A stretch of DNA of 64,000 nt from Myxococcales bacterium (GTDB lineage: Bacteria > Myxococcota_A > Polyangia > Polyangiales > Polyangiaceae), in assembly GCA_016794345.1 (NCBI GenBank), contig JAEUKE010000115.1, forward strand, positions 1 through 64,000. The letters run 5' to 3'. Within the stretch, counting starts at the first letter, position 1. Each line of letters starts with the position of its first letter. Position numbers and translations under genes: made by a program. This document shows, piece by piece, positions 11,205 to 19,304 of the stretch. Under the pieces are notes generated by a model. That model was not told where the DNA came from and did no database searches. It was given only the letters and a program-made list of their open reading frames with translations.

Positions 11205-12872
11205 GTGAGAGCGCTCGCCGTTGCTTGCTCGGTCCTGTTCGCCCTGGGTTGCTCCGACGACGCCGCCTCCTCCGGGACCGGCTCCAGCGGGGATCCGCCG
11301 CCGCCCGAGATCGTCTTCGGGACGCCCGGCTCGCTCGCGTCGGCCTCGGGGAAGGGGAGCTTCCGGTTCGGCGCGGCGAGCGCCGCGACGCAGATCGAGG
11401 ACCAGAACCCGAACACGGATTGGTTCATCTTCACGAAGCCGGAGTCCGAGGGGGGCCTGGGCATGGGGAAGGCGCCAGTGGGGGACGCCTCCAAGGGCTA
11501 CGAGAAGGCGGTCGCGGACGTGGCGCTCCTCTCCGAGCTCGGCCTCGACTCGTACCGGTTCAGCGTCGAGTGGGCCCGCGTCGAGCCTCAGCGGGACGTG
11601 GTCATCCAGGCCGACCTCGACCATTACGGTGCCGTCATCGACGCGCTGCGCGCGGCGGGGATTCGGCCGGTCGTCACCGTCCACCATTTCTCCAACCCCA
11701 CCTGGGTCGACGATCCGATCGATGCGGCGGCCGACCCCGCCTGCACGGCCGGTCCCACGGACGAGAACCTCTGCGGGTTCGGTCATCCGACCGGCGGGCC
11801 GCTGGTCATCGAGGAGGTTCGCGAGCACGCGGCGCGCCTCGCCCAGGAGTACGGCGACCGCGTCGACGATTGGGGGACCGTGAACGAGCCCGTGAACTAC
11901 CTGCTGGCCGCTTATGGCATCGGGTCCTTCCCGCCGGGCAAGAAGGCGATCCTGTCGCTGACCGAGGCGGGCATCCTCGACGACTTCGTGCCCGTGGTGC
12001 GCGACTACTTGAAGTTTCACGCGGCGATTTACGATGCCATCAAGGAAAACGACACGATCGACGCGGACGGCGACGGGGTGGCCGCGGAGGTGGGGCTCAG
12101 TCTGTCGGTCGGCTCCTTCGTGCCGGCGGCCTTCAACGAGGTCTCGACCGACCCGGTCGACGTCGCCGCGCGCGACCGCGTGACGTACATCTACCATTAC
12201 CTCTTCGTCGACTCGATCCAAAATGGCACGTTCGACGCGGACCTCGACGGCGTGGCGGAAGAGCAGCTGCCCGAGGTGAAGGGGACGGCGGATTGGCTCG
12301 GCGTCCAGTATTACTTCCGCGCCGGCGTCACCGGGACGAACCCCCTCATCCCCGTCCTGGACCTGACGCCGTGTTTCAGCTCCTTCGATTTCGGCGCGTG
12401 TGTGCCCCCCGTCGGCGGCGACTTCACGAAATGCGTGCCGGACATGAAATACGAATATTACGAGCCGGGTATCTACGAGATCCTCAAGGACTACGCGGCC
12501 CGCTACCCGACGCTCCCGCTCCTCGTGAGCGAATCGGGGATCGCGACCGCAAACGGCGAACGGCGCGCGCAGCACGTGGTTCGCTCACTCGAGCAGATCG
12601 CGCGGGCGCGCGACGAGGGCGTCGACGTGCGCGGCTATTACCACTGGAGCCTCTTCGACAACTTCGAATGGGCGGAGGGCTTCGACCCGCGCTTCGGCCT
12701 CTACCAGGTCGACTACACGAGCTACGTTCGCACGCCGACCGCCGGCGCGACCGCGTTGGGCGAGATCGCGAAGGCGCGAAAGCTCACGACCGAGATGCGG
12801 CAGAGCCGCGGCGGCACCGGGCCCATGGCGGAGGAGCCCGGCTTCCTTCCCGGCGCTCACTGCGGGCAGTAG
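11205..12872 (+). CDS. Glycoside hydrolase family 1 lipoprotein (beta-glucosidase type)
   Basis: A 555-residue retaining beta-glycosidase. The acid/base Glu is in TVNEP (about residue 228) and the nucleophile Glu in VSESG (about 443); RFSVEWARVEP and YYHWSLFDNFEW are typical GH1 segments. Unusually for GH1, it starts with a lipoprotein signal (LFALGC, Cys16), so it should sit on the cell envelope and act on external oligosaccharides. Two Asp-rich loops, DADGDGVAAE and DADLDGVAEE (about 287 and 343), look like calcium-binding EF-hand-type insertions, which the classical family lacks. Start is GTG. A small GC hairpin without a T-run follows the stop. Confidence 0.88.
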   Translation: MRALAVACSVLFALGCSDDAASSGTGSSGDPPPPEIVFGTPGSLASASGKGSFRFGAASAATQIEDQNPNTDWFIFTKPESEGGLGMGKAPVGDASKGYEKAVADVALLSELGLDSYRFSVEWARVEPQRDVVIQADLDHYGAVIDALRAAGIRPVVTVHHFSNPTWVDDPIDAAADPACTAGPTDENLCGFGHPTGGPLVIEEVREHAARLAQEYGDRVDDWGTVNEPVNYLLAAYGIGSFPPGKKAILSLTEAGILDDFVPVVRDYLKFHAAIYDAIKENDTIDADGDGVAAEVGLSLSVGSFVPAAFNEVSTDPVDVAARDRVTYIYHYLFVDSIQNGTFDADLDGVAEEQLPEVKGTADWLGVQYYFRAGVTGTNPLIPVLDLTPCFSSFDFGACVPPVGGDFTKCVPDMKYEYYEPGIYEILKDYAARYPTLPLLVSESGIATANGERRAQHVVRSLEQIARARDEGVDVRGYYHWSLFDNFEWAEGFDPRFGLYQVDYTSYVRTPTAGATALGEIAKARKLTTEMRQSRGGTGPMAEEPGFLPGAHCGQ

Positions 12873-12874
12873 CG

Positions 12875-12890
12875 GCCGCGCAAGCGCGGC
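12875..12890 (+). other. Short GC hairpin after the GH1 gene
   Basis: GCCGCG and CGCGGC pair perfectly around a CAAG loop, starting 2 bp after the stop codon. There is no T-run, so it may be an RNA 3'-end stabiliser rather than an intrinsic terminator. Confidence 0.35.
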
Positions 12891-12939
12891 GCCCGAGAAG
12901 CCGGGCCGACGGTGCTCCGCTGAGGTAGACTCCGCGCCC

Positions 12940-14136
12940 ATGGCGGCTGCCTCCCCCGAGTTCGACCACGGCCGTGACCTCGACATCGTCGTCTACGGCG
13001 CCACCGGCTTCACCGGCCGGCTCACCATCGAGTACCTCGCCAAACACGCCCCTCCGGGCCTCACGCTGGGGATCGGCGGGCGTGACGCGGCCAAGCTGGA
13101 GGAGATCCGCGAGCACCTCTACGCCGGTGGGCGCGACGTCCGCGTGGTCGTCGCGCGTTCGGACGACGCGGCGTCGCTGCGGGCAATGGCCGCGAGGACA
13201 CGCGTCGTCATCACCACCGTGGGGCCCTACATCCGCTACGGGGAGCCCTTGGTCGAGGCGTGCATCGCAGAGGGTGCGGACTACCTCGACATCACGGGCG
13301 AGCCCGTCTTCGTCGACCGCATCCTCTCCGTGTACGGCGAGCGCGCGGCGCGCGCCGGCGTCCGCGTGGTGTCGTGTTGTGGGTTCGACAGCATCCCTCA
13401 CGATCTGGGCGTCTACTACACGATGCGGGAGCTTCAGCCGAAGGGGCGTGTCTCGGTGGAGGGGTTCGTCCAGGCGGGCGGCGGGATCTCGGGCGGCACC
13501 TGGCACTCGGCGATCGGGATCATGGCGCGCCTGCGCGAGGACCGCGCCAAGGCGAGGGTGTCCTTGGCGGCGACGAACGGCCGCGCCGTCCGGGGCATCA
13601 AGGGGCGGCCCCACACGGAGCCCGAGGTCGGCGGCTGGGTGCTCCCATTCCCCTCGATCGACCCGGCGATCGTCCTCCGGAGCGCGCGGGCCCTCGACCT
13701 CTACGGTCCGGACTTCTCTTACGGGCACTACGTCCGCGTCGGCTCGCTGCCCAAGGCGATCGGCCTCGGGCTCTCGGTGGGCGCGGTCGCCGCGCTCGCG
13801 CAGGTCGAGGCGACCCGGGAGCTGCTCTTGCGCTACAAGAAGCCCGGCGAGGGCCCGAGCGAGGAGGTGCGTCGTCGCGGCTTCTTCCGCGTCACGTTCG
13901 TCTCGAAGACGGATGACGAGCGCATGTTGAGCCGCGTCTCCGGCGGGGAGCCCGGATACACGGAGACCTCGAAGATGCTCGCGGAGTGTGCGCTCGCGCT
14001 CGTGCTCGACCGGGCGCGGTTGCCCGCGTCGGCCGGCGTCGTGACCCCGGCGGTCGCCTTCGGCGAGGTGCTGGTGGAGCGCCTGCAGGCTGCGGGCATC
14101 CGGTTCGAGGTCGTCAGGCGAACGAAGGAGCGGTAG
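12940..14136 (+). CDS. Saccharopine dehydrogenase-like NAD(P)-binding reductase (trans-acting enoyl reductase type)
   Basis: A 398-residue protein with a Rossmann motif VVYGATGFTGR at the N-terminus and the TVGPYIRYGEPLVEAC and GFDSIPHDLG blocks shared by saccharopine dehydrogenase-like proteins and the mycobacterial trans-acting enoyl reductase (Rv2953 group). In that group the enzyme reduces lipid intermediates; here the substrate is unknown. A TAGACT hexamer ends 8 nt before the ATG. The stop is 2 nt before the next ATG (TAGGAATG), so it forms an operon with the GMC oxidoreductase; the pair may modify a lipid or sterol. Confidence 0.82.
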   Translation: MAAASPEFDHGRDLDIVVYGATGFTGRLTIEYLAKHAPPGLTLGIGGRDAAKLEEIREHLYAGGRDVRVVVARSDDAASLRAMAARTRVVITTVGPYIRYGEPLVEACIAEGADYLDITGEPVFVDRILSVYGERAARAGVRVVSCCGFDSIPHDLGVYYTMRELQPKGRVSVEGFVQAGGGISGGTWHSAIGIMARLREDRAKARVSLAATNGRAVRGIKGRPHTEPEVGGWVLPFPSIDPAIVLRSARALDLYGPDFSYGHYVRVGSLPKAIGLGLSVGAVAALAQVEATRELLLRYKKPGEGPSEEVRRRGFFRVTFVSKTDDERMLSRVSGGEPGYTETSKMLAECALALVLDRARLPASAGVVTPAVAFGEVLVERLQAAGIRFEVVRRTKER

Positions 14137-14138
14137 GA

Positions 14139-15710
14139 ATGGATTACGATGTCGTCATCGTCGGCACGGGCTTCGGCGGCAGCGTGTCCGCGCTCCGACT
14201 CGCGGAGAAGGGCTACCGCGTCCTCGCGATCGAGAAGGGCAAGCGCTTCGCCCCGGAGGACTTCCCGAAGACGAACTGGGATCTCCGCCGGTGGATGTGG
14301 ATGCCCCAGGTGGGCATGCGCGGCATCTTCCAGATGTCGTTCCTCGAGCACGTGACCGTGCTGCACGGGATCGGCGTGGGCGGCGGGTCGCTCGTCTATG
14401 CGAACACCTTGCCCACCCCCAAGAAGACCTTCTTCGAGGCGGCGTCTTGGTCCGGCCTCGCCGACTGGCAGCGCGAGCTCGCCCCCCATTACGAGACCGC
14501 GCGACGCATGCTCGGGAGCGCGCGAAACCCCCGCGTGACCCGCGGCGACGAGGTCCTGCGCGACATCGCGCGTGATCTCGGCCGAGAGGACCATTTCCAC
14601 CTGACCGACGTCGCCGTCTATTTCGGGCAAGCCGGGGTGAAGGCAAAGGACCCCTTCTTCGGCGGAGACGGGCCCGACCGCGTCGGCTGCACCTTCTGCG
14701 GCTCGTGTATGACCGGCTGCCGGGTGGGCGCCAAAAACACGCTCGACAAGAACTACCTCTACCTGGCCGAGAAGCGCGGAGCGCGTGTGATGGCCGAGAC
14801 CGAGGTGTCGAGCGTGCGGCCGCTGGCGGGCGGCGGCTACCGCCTCGAGCTGAAGGCGAGCTTTGGCGGGGAGCGCGCCCCCGTCACGGCGCAGCAGGTC
14901 ATCTTCGCCGGCGGCGTCATGGGGACTGTGCCGCTGCTCCTGTCCCTCCGGGAGGACGCCGCCGCCTTGCCTGCGCTCTCGGCGCGCGTGGGTGACTCGG
15001 TGAGGACGAACAGCGAGGCGCTCTGCGGCATCATCGTGCCGGGTGGCAAGGAGGACTTCTCGCGCGGCGTCGCGATCACGTCGATCCTGCACACCGACGA
15101 GCACAGCCATATCGAGCCGGTTCGTTATGGTCCTGGCTCGGGCTTCTTCCGGACGATGGTGCTGCCGCAGACCTCCGGCGCCGACGCATTCTCGCGACTG
15201 GCGGGAGCGGCGCGAGGCGTCGCGCGTCACCCGCTCGATTGGCTGCGGGCATACGCCGTCCGCGACTTCGCGCGTGAGAGTCAGGTCCTGCTCTACATGC
15301 GGACGCTCGAGGGCACGCTCAGCATGCGGCTCGGCCGCGGGCTCTACACGGGCTTCCGCCGGGGCGTCGTGACGAAGCTCGACGACCCGGCGAGCCGGCC
15401 GCGGTCGGACATGCCCGAGGCGCTCGATCTCGCGAATCGCTTCGCGCAGAAGGTCGGCGGTGTCTCGGCCACGCTCCTCACCGAGACGCTGCTCGGTGTC
15501 CCCACGACGGCGCACATCCTCGGCGGGGCGTGTATGGGGAAAGACGCTCGGTCCGGCGTCATCGACGACAGGCACCGGGTGCACGGCTACGACGGGCTCT
15601 ACGTGATCGACGGCAGCGCGGTCTCGGCCAACCCGGGCGTGAACCCGTCGCTCACCATCACGGCGCTCGCGGAGCGCGCGATGAGTCATTTCCCACCCAA
15701 GCGGAGCTGA
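14139..15710 (+). CDS. GMC-family FAD oxidoreductase (cholesterol oxidase-like)
   Basis: A 523-residue flavoprotein. The FAD-binding motif IVGTGFGGS starts at residue 7, GIGVGGGSLVYANT and FAGGVMGT are family motifs, and the C-terminal block NPGVNPSLTITALAERAM completes the FAD site. A Cys-rich segment CTFCGSCMTGC (about residues 186-196) is characteristic of the bacterial cholesterol oxidase/ChoD-like GMC branch. No Tat signal is present, so it is probably cytoplasmic. Co-transcribed with the preceding reductase. Sterol oxidation is a family-level inference; a non-sterol lipid alcohol is equally possible. Confidence 0.82.
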   Translation: MDYDVVIVGTGFGGSVSALRLAEKGYRVLAIEKGKRFAPEDFPKTNWDLRRWMWMPQVGMRGIFQMSFLEHVTVLHGIGVGGGSLVYANTLPTPKKTFFEAASWSGLADWQRELAPHYETARRMLGSARNPRVTRGDEVLRDIARDLGREDHFHLTDVAVYFGQAGVKAKDPFFGGDGPDRVGCTFCGSCMTGCRVGAKNTLDKNYLYLAEKRGARVMAETEVSSVRPLAGGGYRLELKASFGGERAPVTAQQVIFAGGVMGTVPLLLSLREDAAALPALSARVGDSVRTNSEALCGIIVPGGKEDFSRGVAITSILHTDEHSHIEPVRYGPGSGFFRTMVLPQTSGADAFSRLAGAARGVARHPLDWLRAYAVRDFARESQVLLYMRTLEGTLSMRLGRGLYTGFRRGVVTKLDDPASRPRSDMPEALDLANRFAQKVGGVSATLLTETLLGVPTTAHILGGACMGKDARSGVIDDRHRVHGYDGLYVIDGSAVSANPGVNPSLTITALAERAMSHFPPKRS

Positions 15711-15722
15711 GCGGGTCTCGGC

Positions 15723-16898
15723 TCACGGCGCCGTTCGCGTGACTTCCAGCGTCCCCGTGATGACCCGCGCCTTCGGCGATCGCCGTGAGGCGATCGCCGC
15801 GACGTGGACGCGAGACGCGTCGGCGAGGATGCTCGGGGACGTCACGCGGTCCTCCATGGGGTGCTCCGCGAGGCCGAGCAAGAGCGGGCCGCGGGCCCCC
15901 GTCGAGACGACGGCCGCGGCCAGGCCGGTACGGGTCGTGGCGAGCACCGCCACGCCGTCGGCGAGCGGAGCCGCGTCGATCCCGAAGACGTCGAGGTTCG
16001 GAAAGACATCCACCGGCGGCCCGGCCGGACGGAGGTCGGGCTGCAGGCGAACGTAGTGGAGGCGACCCGTGACGATCTCGTCCTCGTCGGCGCGGCCCGA
16101 GGCGAGCGTCTTGTAGACGAGGCCAGTCCCGCCTTCGTTCGCCACGACGATCCCATCCACGCAGGCGACCTCGACGCGGCGCCAGGGCGGCGGCTCCCGT
16201 GAGGGGCTCTGGACGGCGGAGAAGAGCGCGAGCTGCCGGCCGTCGACGACCGCCGTGATGGCGAGGGAGCGGTCCGCGCCGCGGACGAAGCGAGGATCGG
16301 TGAAGCTGTCGAAGCTCCGCGGCGGGGAGATGGCGCCCTGGACGAGGCGAGCGTTCACGCGCGCCTGCGCCTCGGGCGACGGAGCTCGGCCGAGAAACTC
16401 GGACGGCTCGAGTGGCGGTAGATCGTCCGGGCTCCTGAGGAACACGGCGTTCGTGGCGCCCAGGGCGTGCTCGAAGACGACCGCGAATCGGCCGTCGGGG
16501 CGCATCGCCGCGTCCCACCGCAGGGAGACGGGCACCATCCCGTGATCGATCGCGACCGGCGAACTCGGACCTCCTGCGAGCGGGGTCGAGAGCACGACGT
16601 TGCCCGGCACCGGGTTGGGCGGAACCGTGCGGAAGAGCGAGTGGAAGAGGAGCGGGCCGGCAGGGCCACGCACGAGCCCGACCCAGGTCACCTCCGGCAG
16701 GGCATCGAGCGGGGTGGGCGACAGCGTGAAGCGGAGCGCCCGGTCGCCTCCCTCGCCGAGCCGCGGCAACACGGCCGGTGACGTCACGGATCTCTGGTGG
16801 GGCGGCGGCCGGCCCTCCGTGGGTCGAGACGGCGACGCGGAGCAGGCAGCGAGCAGTGTCAGCAGGAGGGTCGTCGTTGTGGCGCGCCGGACATTCAG
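15723..16898 (-). CDS. Hypothetical lipoprotein with a non-standard start
   Basis: The reading frame encodes a good lipoprotein signal (TTTTLLLTLLAAC) then a mature region of ~370 residues with propeller-like repeats, family unknown. No ATG, GTG or TTG is in frame near the signal peptide; the best candidate is CTG at 16898, giving a 19-residue signal. An ATG at 16894 is one base out of frame and meets a stop after 11 codons, so a one-base indel (real or sequencing) would give a normal start. Convergent with the GMC gene. Confidence 0.6.
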   Translation of the reverse strand: MNVRRATTTTLLLTLLAACSASPSRPTEGRPPPHQRSVTSPAVLPRLGEGGDRALRFTLSPTPLDALPEVTWVGLVRGPAGPLLFHSLFRTVPPNPVPGNVVLSTPLAGGPSSPVAIDHGMVPVSLRWDAAMRPDGRFAVVFEHALGATNAVFLRSPDDLPPLEPSEFLGRAPSPEAQARVNARLVQGAISPPRSFDSFTDPRFVRGADRSLAITAVVDGRQLALFSAVQSPSREPPPWRRVEVACVDGIVVANEGGTGLVYKTLASGRADEDEIVTGRLHYVRLQPDLRPAGPPVDVFPNLDVFGIDAAPLADGVAVLATTRTGLAAAVVSTGARGPLLLGLAEHPMEDRVTSPSILADASRVHVAAIASRRSPKARVITGTLEVTRTAP

Positions 16899-16997
16899 GG
16901 CGCCTCGGAGACGAAGCGCGTCCCGGTCAGGATCGTCGAGCTCACGCCGGAGATCAAACGGCGTGGACCCGGTCCGCGGCCGAGTATCATCCGCCGC

Positions 16998-17954
16998 ATG
17001 ACGATCCGGATGGGGTACTGGGACTGCCCCTCGTGTGGCAACAAGAAGAACCTGGGCCCGAACCCCACCTGCTCCGGCTGCGGTCGCCCGCGAGGGCCGA
17101 ACATCCCTTTTTACACGGACGACTCGGCGCCGGTCGTGGAAGACCCGGCTCTCGTCGCGCAGGCTCGAGCAGGGGCGGACTGGAAGTGCAAGTACTGCAA
17201 CGCCGACAACAGGGCCGGCGTGATGGATTGCCACCACTGCGGCGCTGGCCCTGACGGCTCCGTCCGCCGGCAGGAGAAATACGTCGCCCTCGGGCCGCCG
17301 CCGAAGAAGGGGGTCGATGCGAAGATCATCATCGCGATCGTCCTGGGCGTGCTGGGCGTCCTCGGCTTCGGCATCTGGTTCCTCTTCGGCCGCACGACGT
17401 CCCTCTCGGTCACCGTCGAGTCGGCCGCGTGGGTGAAGTCCGTGGAGGTGGAGCAGAAGGAGCTCAAGCGCGACGCCGCCTGGCAGGACGAAGTCCCCGC
17501 GAACGCGCGTGTCGTCGGCAAGGAGACGAAGGGCCGTTCGAAGAAGGTGCAAGAGGGCACCAAGAAGGTGAAGGTCGGCCGAAAGGACCTCGGCAACGGG
17601 ATGTTCGAGGACGTCTACAAGGAGGAGCCCAACTACGTCACCAAGCAGGTCGACGACACCTGGGTTCGCTACGAGGTCGAGGTCTGGGAGAAGAAGGAGA
17701 CCCTCAAAGAGGAGACGACGGACGGGAGCGAGCCGAAGGACCCGGCCAGCCGGTTCAAGCCGGGGGGCGATCGTCGTCTCGGGAAGAGCCAGAACGCCGC
17801 GGTGTTCCAGCTCAAGGGCAGCGACGGAAAGCGCTACACCTTCGAGGTCGACGTCGACAAAGAGGGAGCCGGCGCCGTGACGAAGTACCAGATCGGCAAG
17901 TCGTACACGGCGAAGGTCAACACGCTGGGGGCGGTCCTGGCGCTCGGGCCCTGA
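16998..17954 (+). CDS. Membrane protein with two RanBP2-type zinc fingers
   Basis: A 318-residue protein. The second finger (about residues 57-76) fits the RanBP2/ZnF-RBZ pattern exactly: W-x-C-x2-C-x3-N-x6-C-x2-C (WKCKYCN...DCHHC). The first, at about residues 8-24, is W-x-C-x2-C-x4-N-x6-C-x2-C. One hydrophobic segment (about 111-130, IIIAIVLGVLGVLGFGIWFL) follows, and the rest is a charged extracytoplasmic or cytoplasmic domain rich in Lys and Glu with SLSVTVESAAW at its start. In eukaryotes such fingers bind RNA or ubiquitin; the bacterial role is unknown. A TATCAT hexamer ends 7 nt before the ATG. Confidence 0.75.
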   Translation: MTIRMGYWDCPSCGNKKNLGPNPTCSGCGRPRGPNIPFYTDDSAPVVEDPALVAQARAGADWKCKYCNADNRAGVMDCHHCGAGPDGSVRRQEKYVALGPPPKKGVDAKIIIAIVLGVLGVLGFGIWFLFGRTTSLSVTVESAAWVKSVEVEQKELKRDAAWQDEVPANARVVGKETKGRSKKVQEGTKKVKVGRKDLGNGMFEDVYKEEPNYVTKQVDDTWVRYEVEVWEKKETLKEETTDGSEPKDPASRFKPGGDRRLGKSQNAAVFQLKGSDGKRYTFEVDVDKEGAGAVTKYQIGKSYTAKVNTLGAVLALGP

Positions 17955-17967
17955 GCCCGGGCTCCGC

Positions 17968-18561
17968 TCAGCGATAGGGGCCGAAGTAGCCCGGCCCATA
18001 CCAGTAGTCGTACGTCGCCGGGATATACGCGGGGCGTGTCTGCTGGAACGAGGTGACCTCCGCGAAGGAGCCGTCCTCGTGGTCGACCTTCCAGCTCACG
18101 CGGAAGTTCGTGATGTCGTCGGGCTCGAGATCGGGCGACAGCTCGAAGGTGACCTCCACGCGGCGGCGATCGCGCGGCGGAATCGTCATGGACCCCGGAT
18201 CTCGCACGGGACGGACGCCGCGGTAGCTCGTGCCTTGTTCGGTGTTCAGCTGCAGCGACAGCGCGTTCGCCGGCACACGAATGGGCGAGTCGGTCTCGTT
18301 TTCGAGGAGGAACCCGACGTTGATGACAGTCGCGTCCCGTCCGTCGACCTCGGTCTCCGCCGCGCCTTCGGACCAGACGCGCCTCTCGCCGAAGACGGTT
18401 CCGTCCTCGGCTCGGAGCTCGTAGTCCGCGGCCGACTCCCCTTCCGGAGACTCGCCCGTCGCGTTTTCACTCGGGTGAAACGGCTGGTAGGAGGCGCAGG
18501 CGGGCGCCATTGCGAGCGCAATCGCGAGCGCGCTCCTGCGGAAGGGAGCACGGGTTTCCAT
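17968..18561 (-). CDS. Small hypothetical lipoprotein
   Basis: A 197-residue protein with a lipobox ending at Cys22 (MAPAC). The mature part is a single beta-rich domain (about residues 48-160) resembling an immunoglobulin-like or FxLD-type fold: INVGFLLENETDSPIRVPAN reads as a strand pair. The C-terminus is aromatic and Gly/Tyr-rich (YDYWYGPGYFGPYR). No family recognised. Convergent with the zinc-finger membrane protein; a 12-bp palindrome GAGCCCGGGCTC lies between the two stops. Confidence 0.65.
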   Translation of the reverse strand: METRAPFRRSALAIALAMAPACASYQPFHPSENATGESPEGESAADYELRAEDGTVFGERRVWSEGAAETEVDGRDATVINVGFLLENETDSPIRVPANALSLQLNTEQGTSYRGVRPVRDPGSMTIPPRDRRRVEVTFELSPDLEPDDITNFRVSWKVDHEDGSFAEVTSFQQTRPAYIPATYDYWYGPGYFGPYR

Positions 18562-18647
18562 TTGCTGCGATTTGGTGCAACCGCCGAGCCACGAGTCGCG
18601 CTGCCACGAGCGGGGCTCGGCCGGACCAAACGAACACGGCAGCGGCG

Positions 18648-19304
18648 TCAGGGCAGCGCGGCCGTGTCGCGCAAGATGGCCTCCGTGAACGTCGCGCGCA
18701 GGTAGAAGCCACGCGGGACGGTCCGGATGCGCTCGCCGTCCTCGCCGAACGCGAGCGCGCGTGGCGTGCCGTCTCGGGCCTTGGGGCGGAGCTGCAGGTA
18801 TCGGCCCAGGTGCGCGGAGACGTCCTCCACGCGCCCGATACCCAGGAGCCCGACGATGTCGTCGTAGTCGGCCTGGAGCTGCTGGAGCTGCTGCGGGCTC
18901 GGAGACCAGACGACCGGTTTGCCCAGGGTCCGCTCGGAGAGCGCAGAGCCGCGGGCGCCCACGACCGGGACGAAGAGCACCCGCTCGAGCTTGCGTCGGA
19001 CCCAGGAGGCTTCGAAGTCGACGTCTTCGTCGACGCGCATGGCGCAGACGAACGTCGACTCCAAGGGGCGGCCGGTCACGCCGACGGGGATGGTCTTCAG
19101 CTCCAGGCCGACCGACGGAAAGTCCACCCTTCGCTCACCCGAGCCGCCGGTCGCGCCCAGGACGATCTCCAGGATCTCCCCGACACGGCCCTTCGTGCTC
19201 GCCCCGCCCGCGGGCGTCTCCCGCTCCGCCATTTGCGCGAGCTCCGCCACGGTGCGGCCCTCGAGCGATGCTGCGCGCCGCACGAGCTCTTCGAGGGGGC
19301 TCAC
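18648..19304 (-). CDS. mutH: MutH-family DNA mismatch repair endonuclease
   Basis: A 218-residue protein that follows E. coli MutH along its whole length. The catalytic set is present: Glu46 in ILEIVLGA, and Asp61, Glu68 and Lys70 in DFPSVGLELK, with the same spacing as D70/E77/K79 of E. coli. GRPLESTFVCA, RRKLERVLFVPV and RGFYLR also match. MutH nicks the unmethylated strand at hemimethylated GATC after MutS/MutL activation. It is best known from gammaproteobacteria, so its presence here is notable. The GTG start overlaps the upstream flavoprotein stop (GTGA), so translation is coupled. No dam or mutL lies in the window. Confidence 0.9.
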   Translation of the reverse strand: MSPLEELVRRAASLEGRTVAELAQMAERETPAGGASTKGRVGEILEIVLGATGGSGERRVDFPSVGLELKTIPVGVTGRPLESTFVCAMRVDEDVDFEASWVRRKLERVLFVPVVGARGSALSERTLGKPVVWSPSPQQLQQLQADYDDIVGLLGIGRVEDVSAHLGRYLQLRPKARDGTPRALAFGEDGERIRTVPRGFYLRATFTEAILRDTAALP

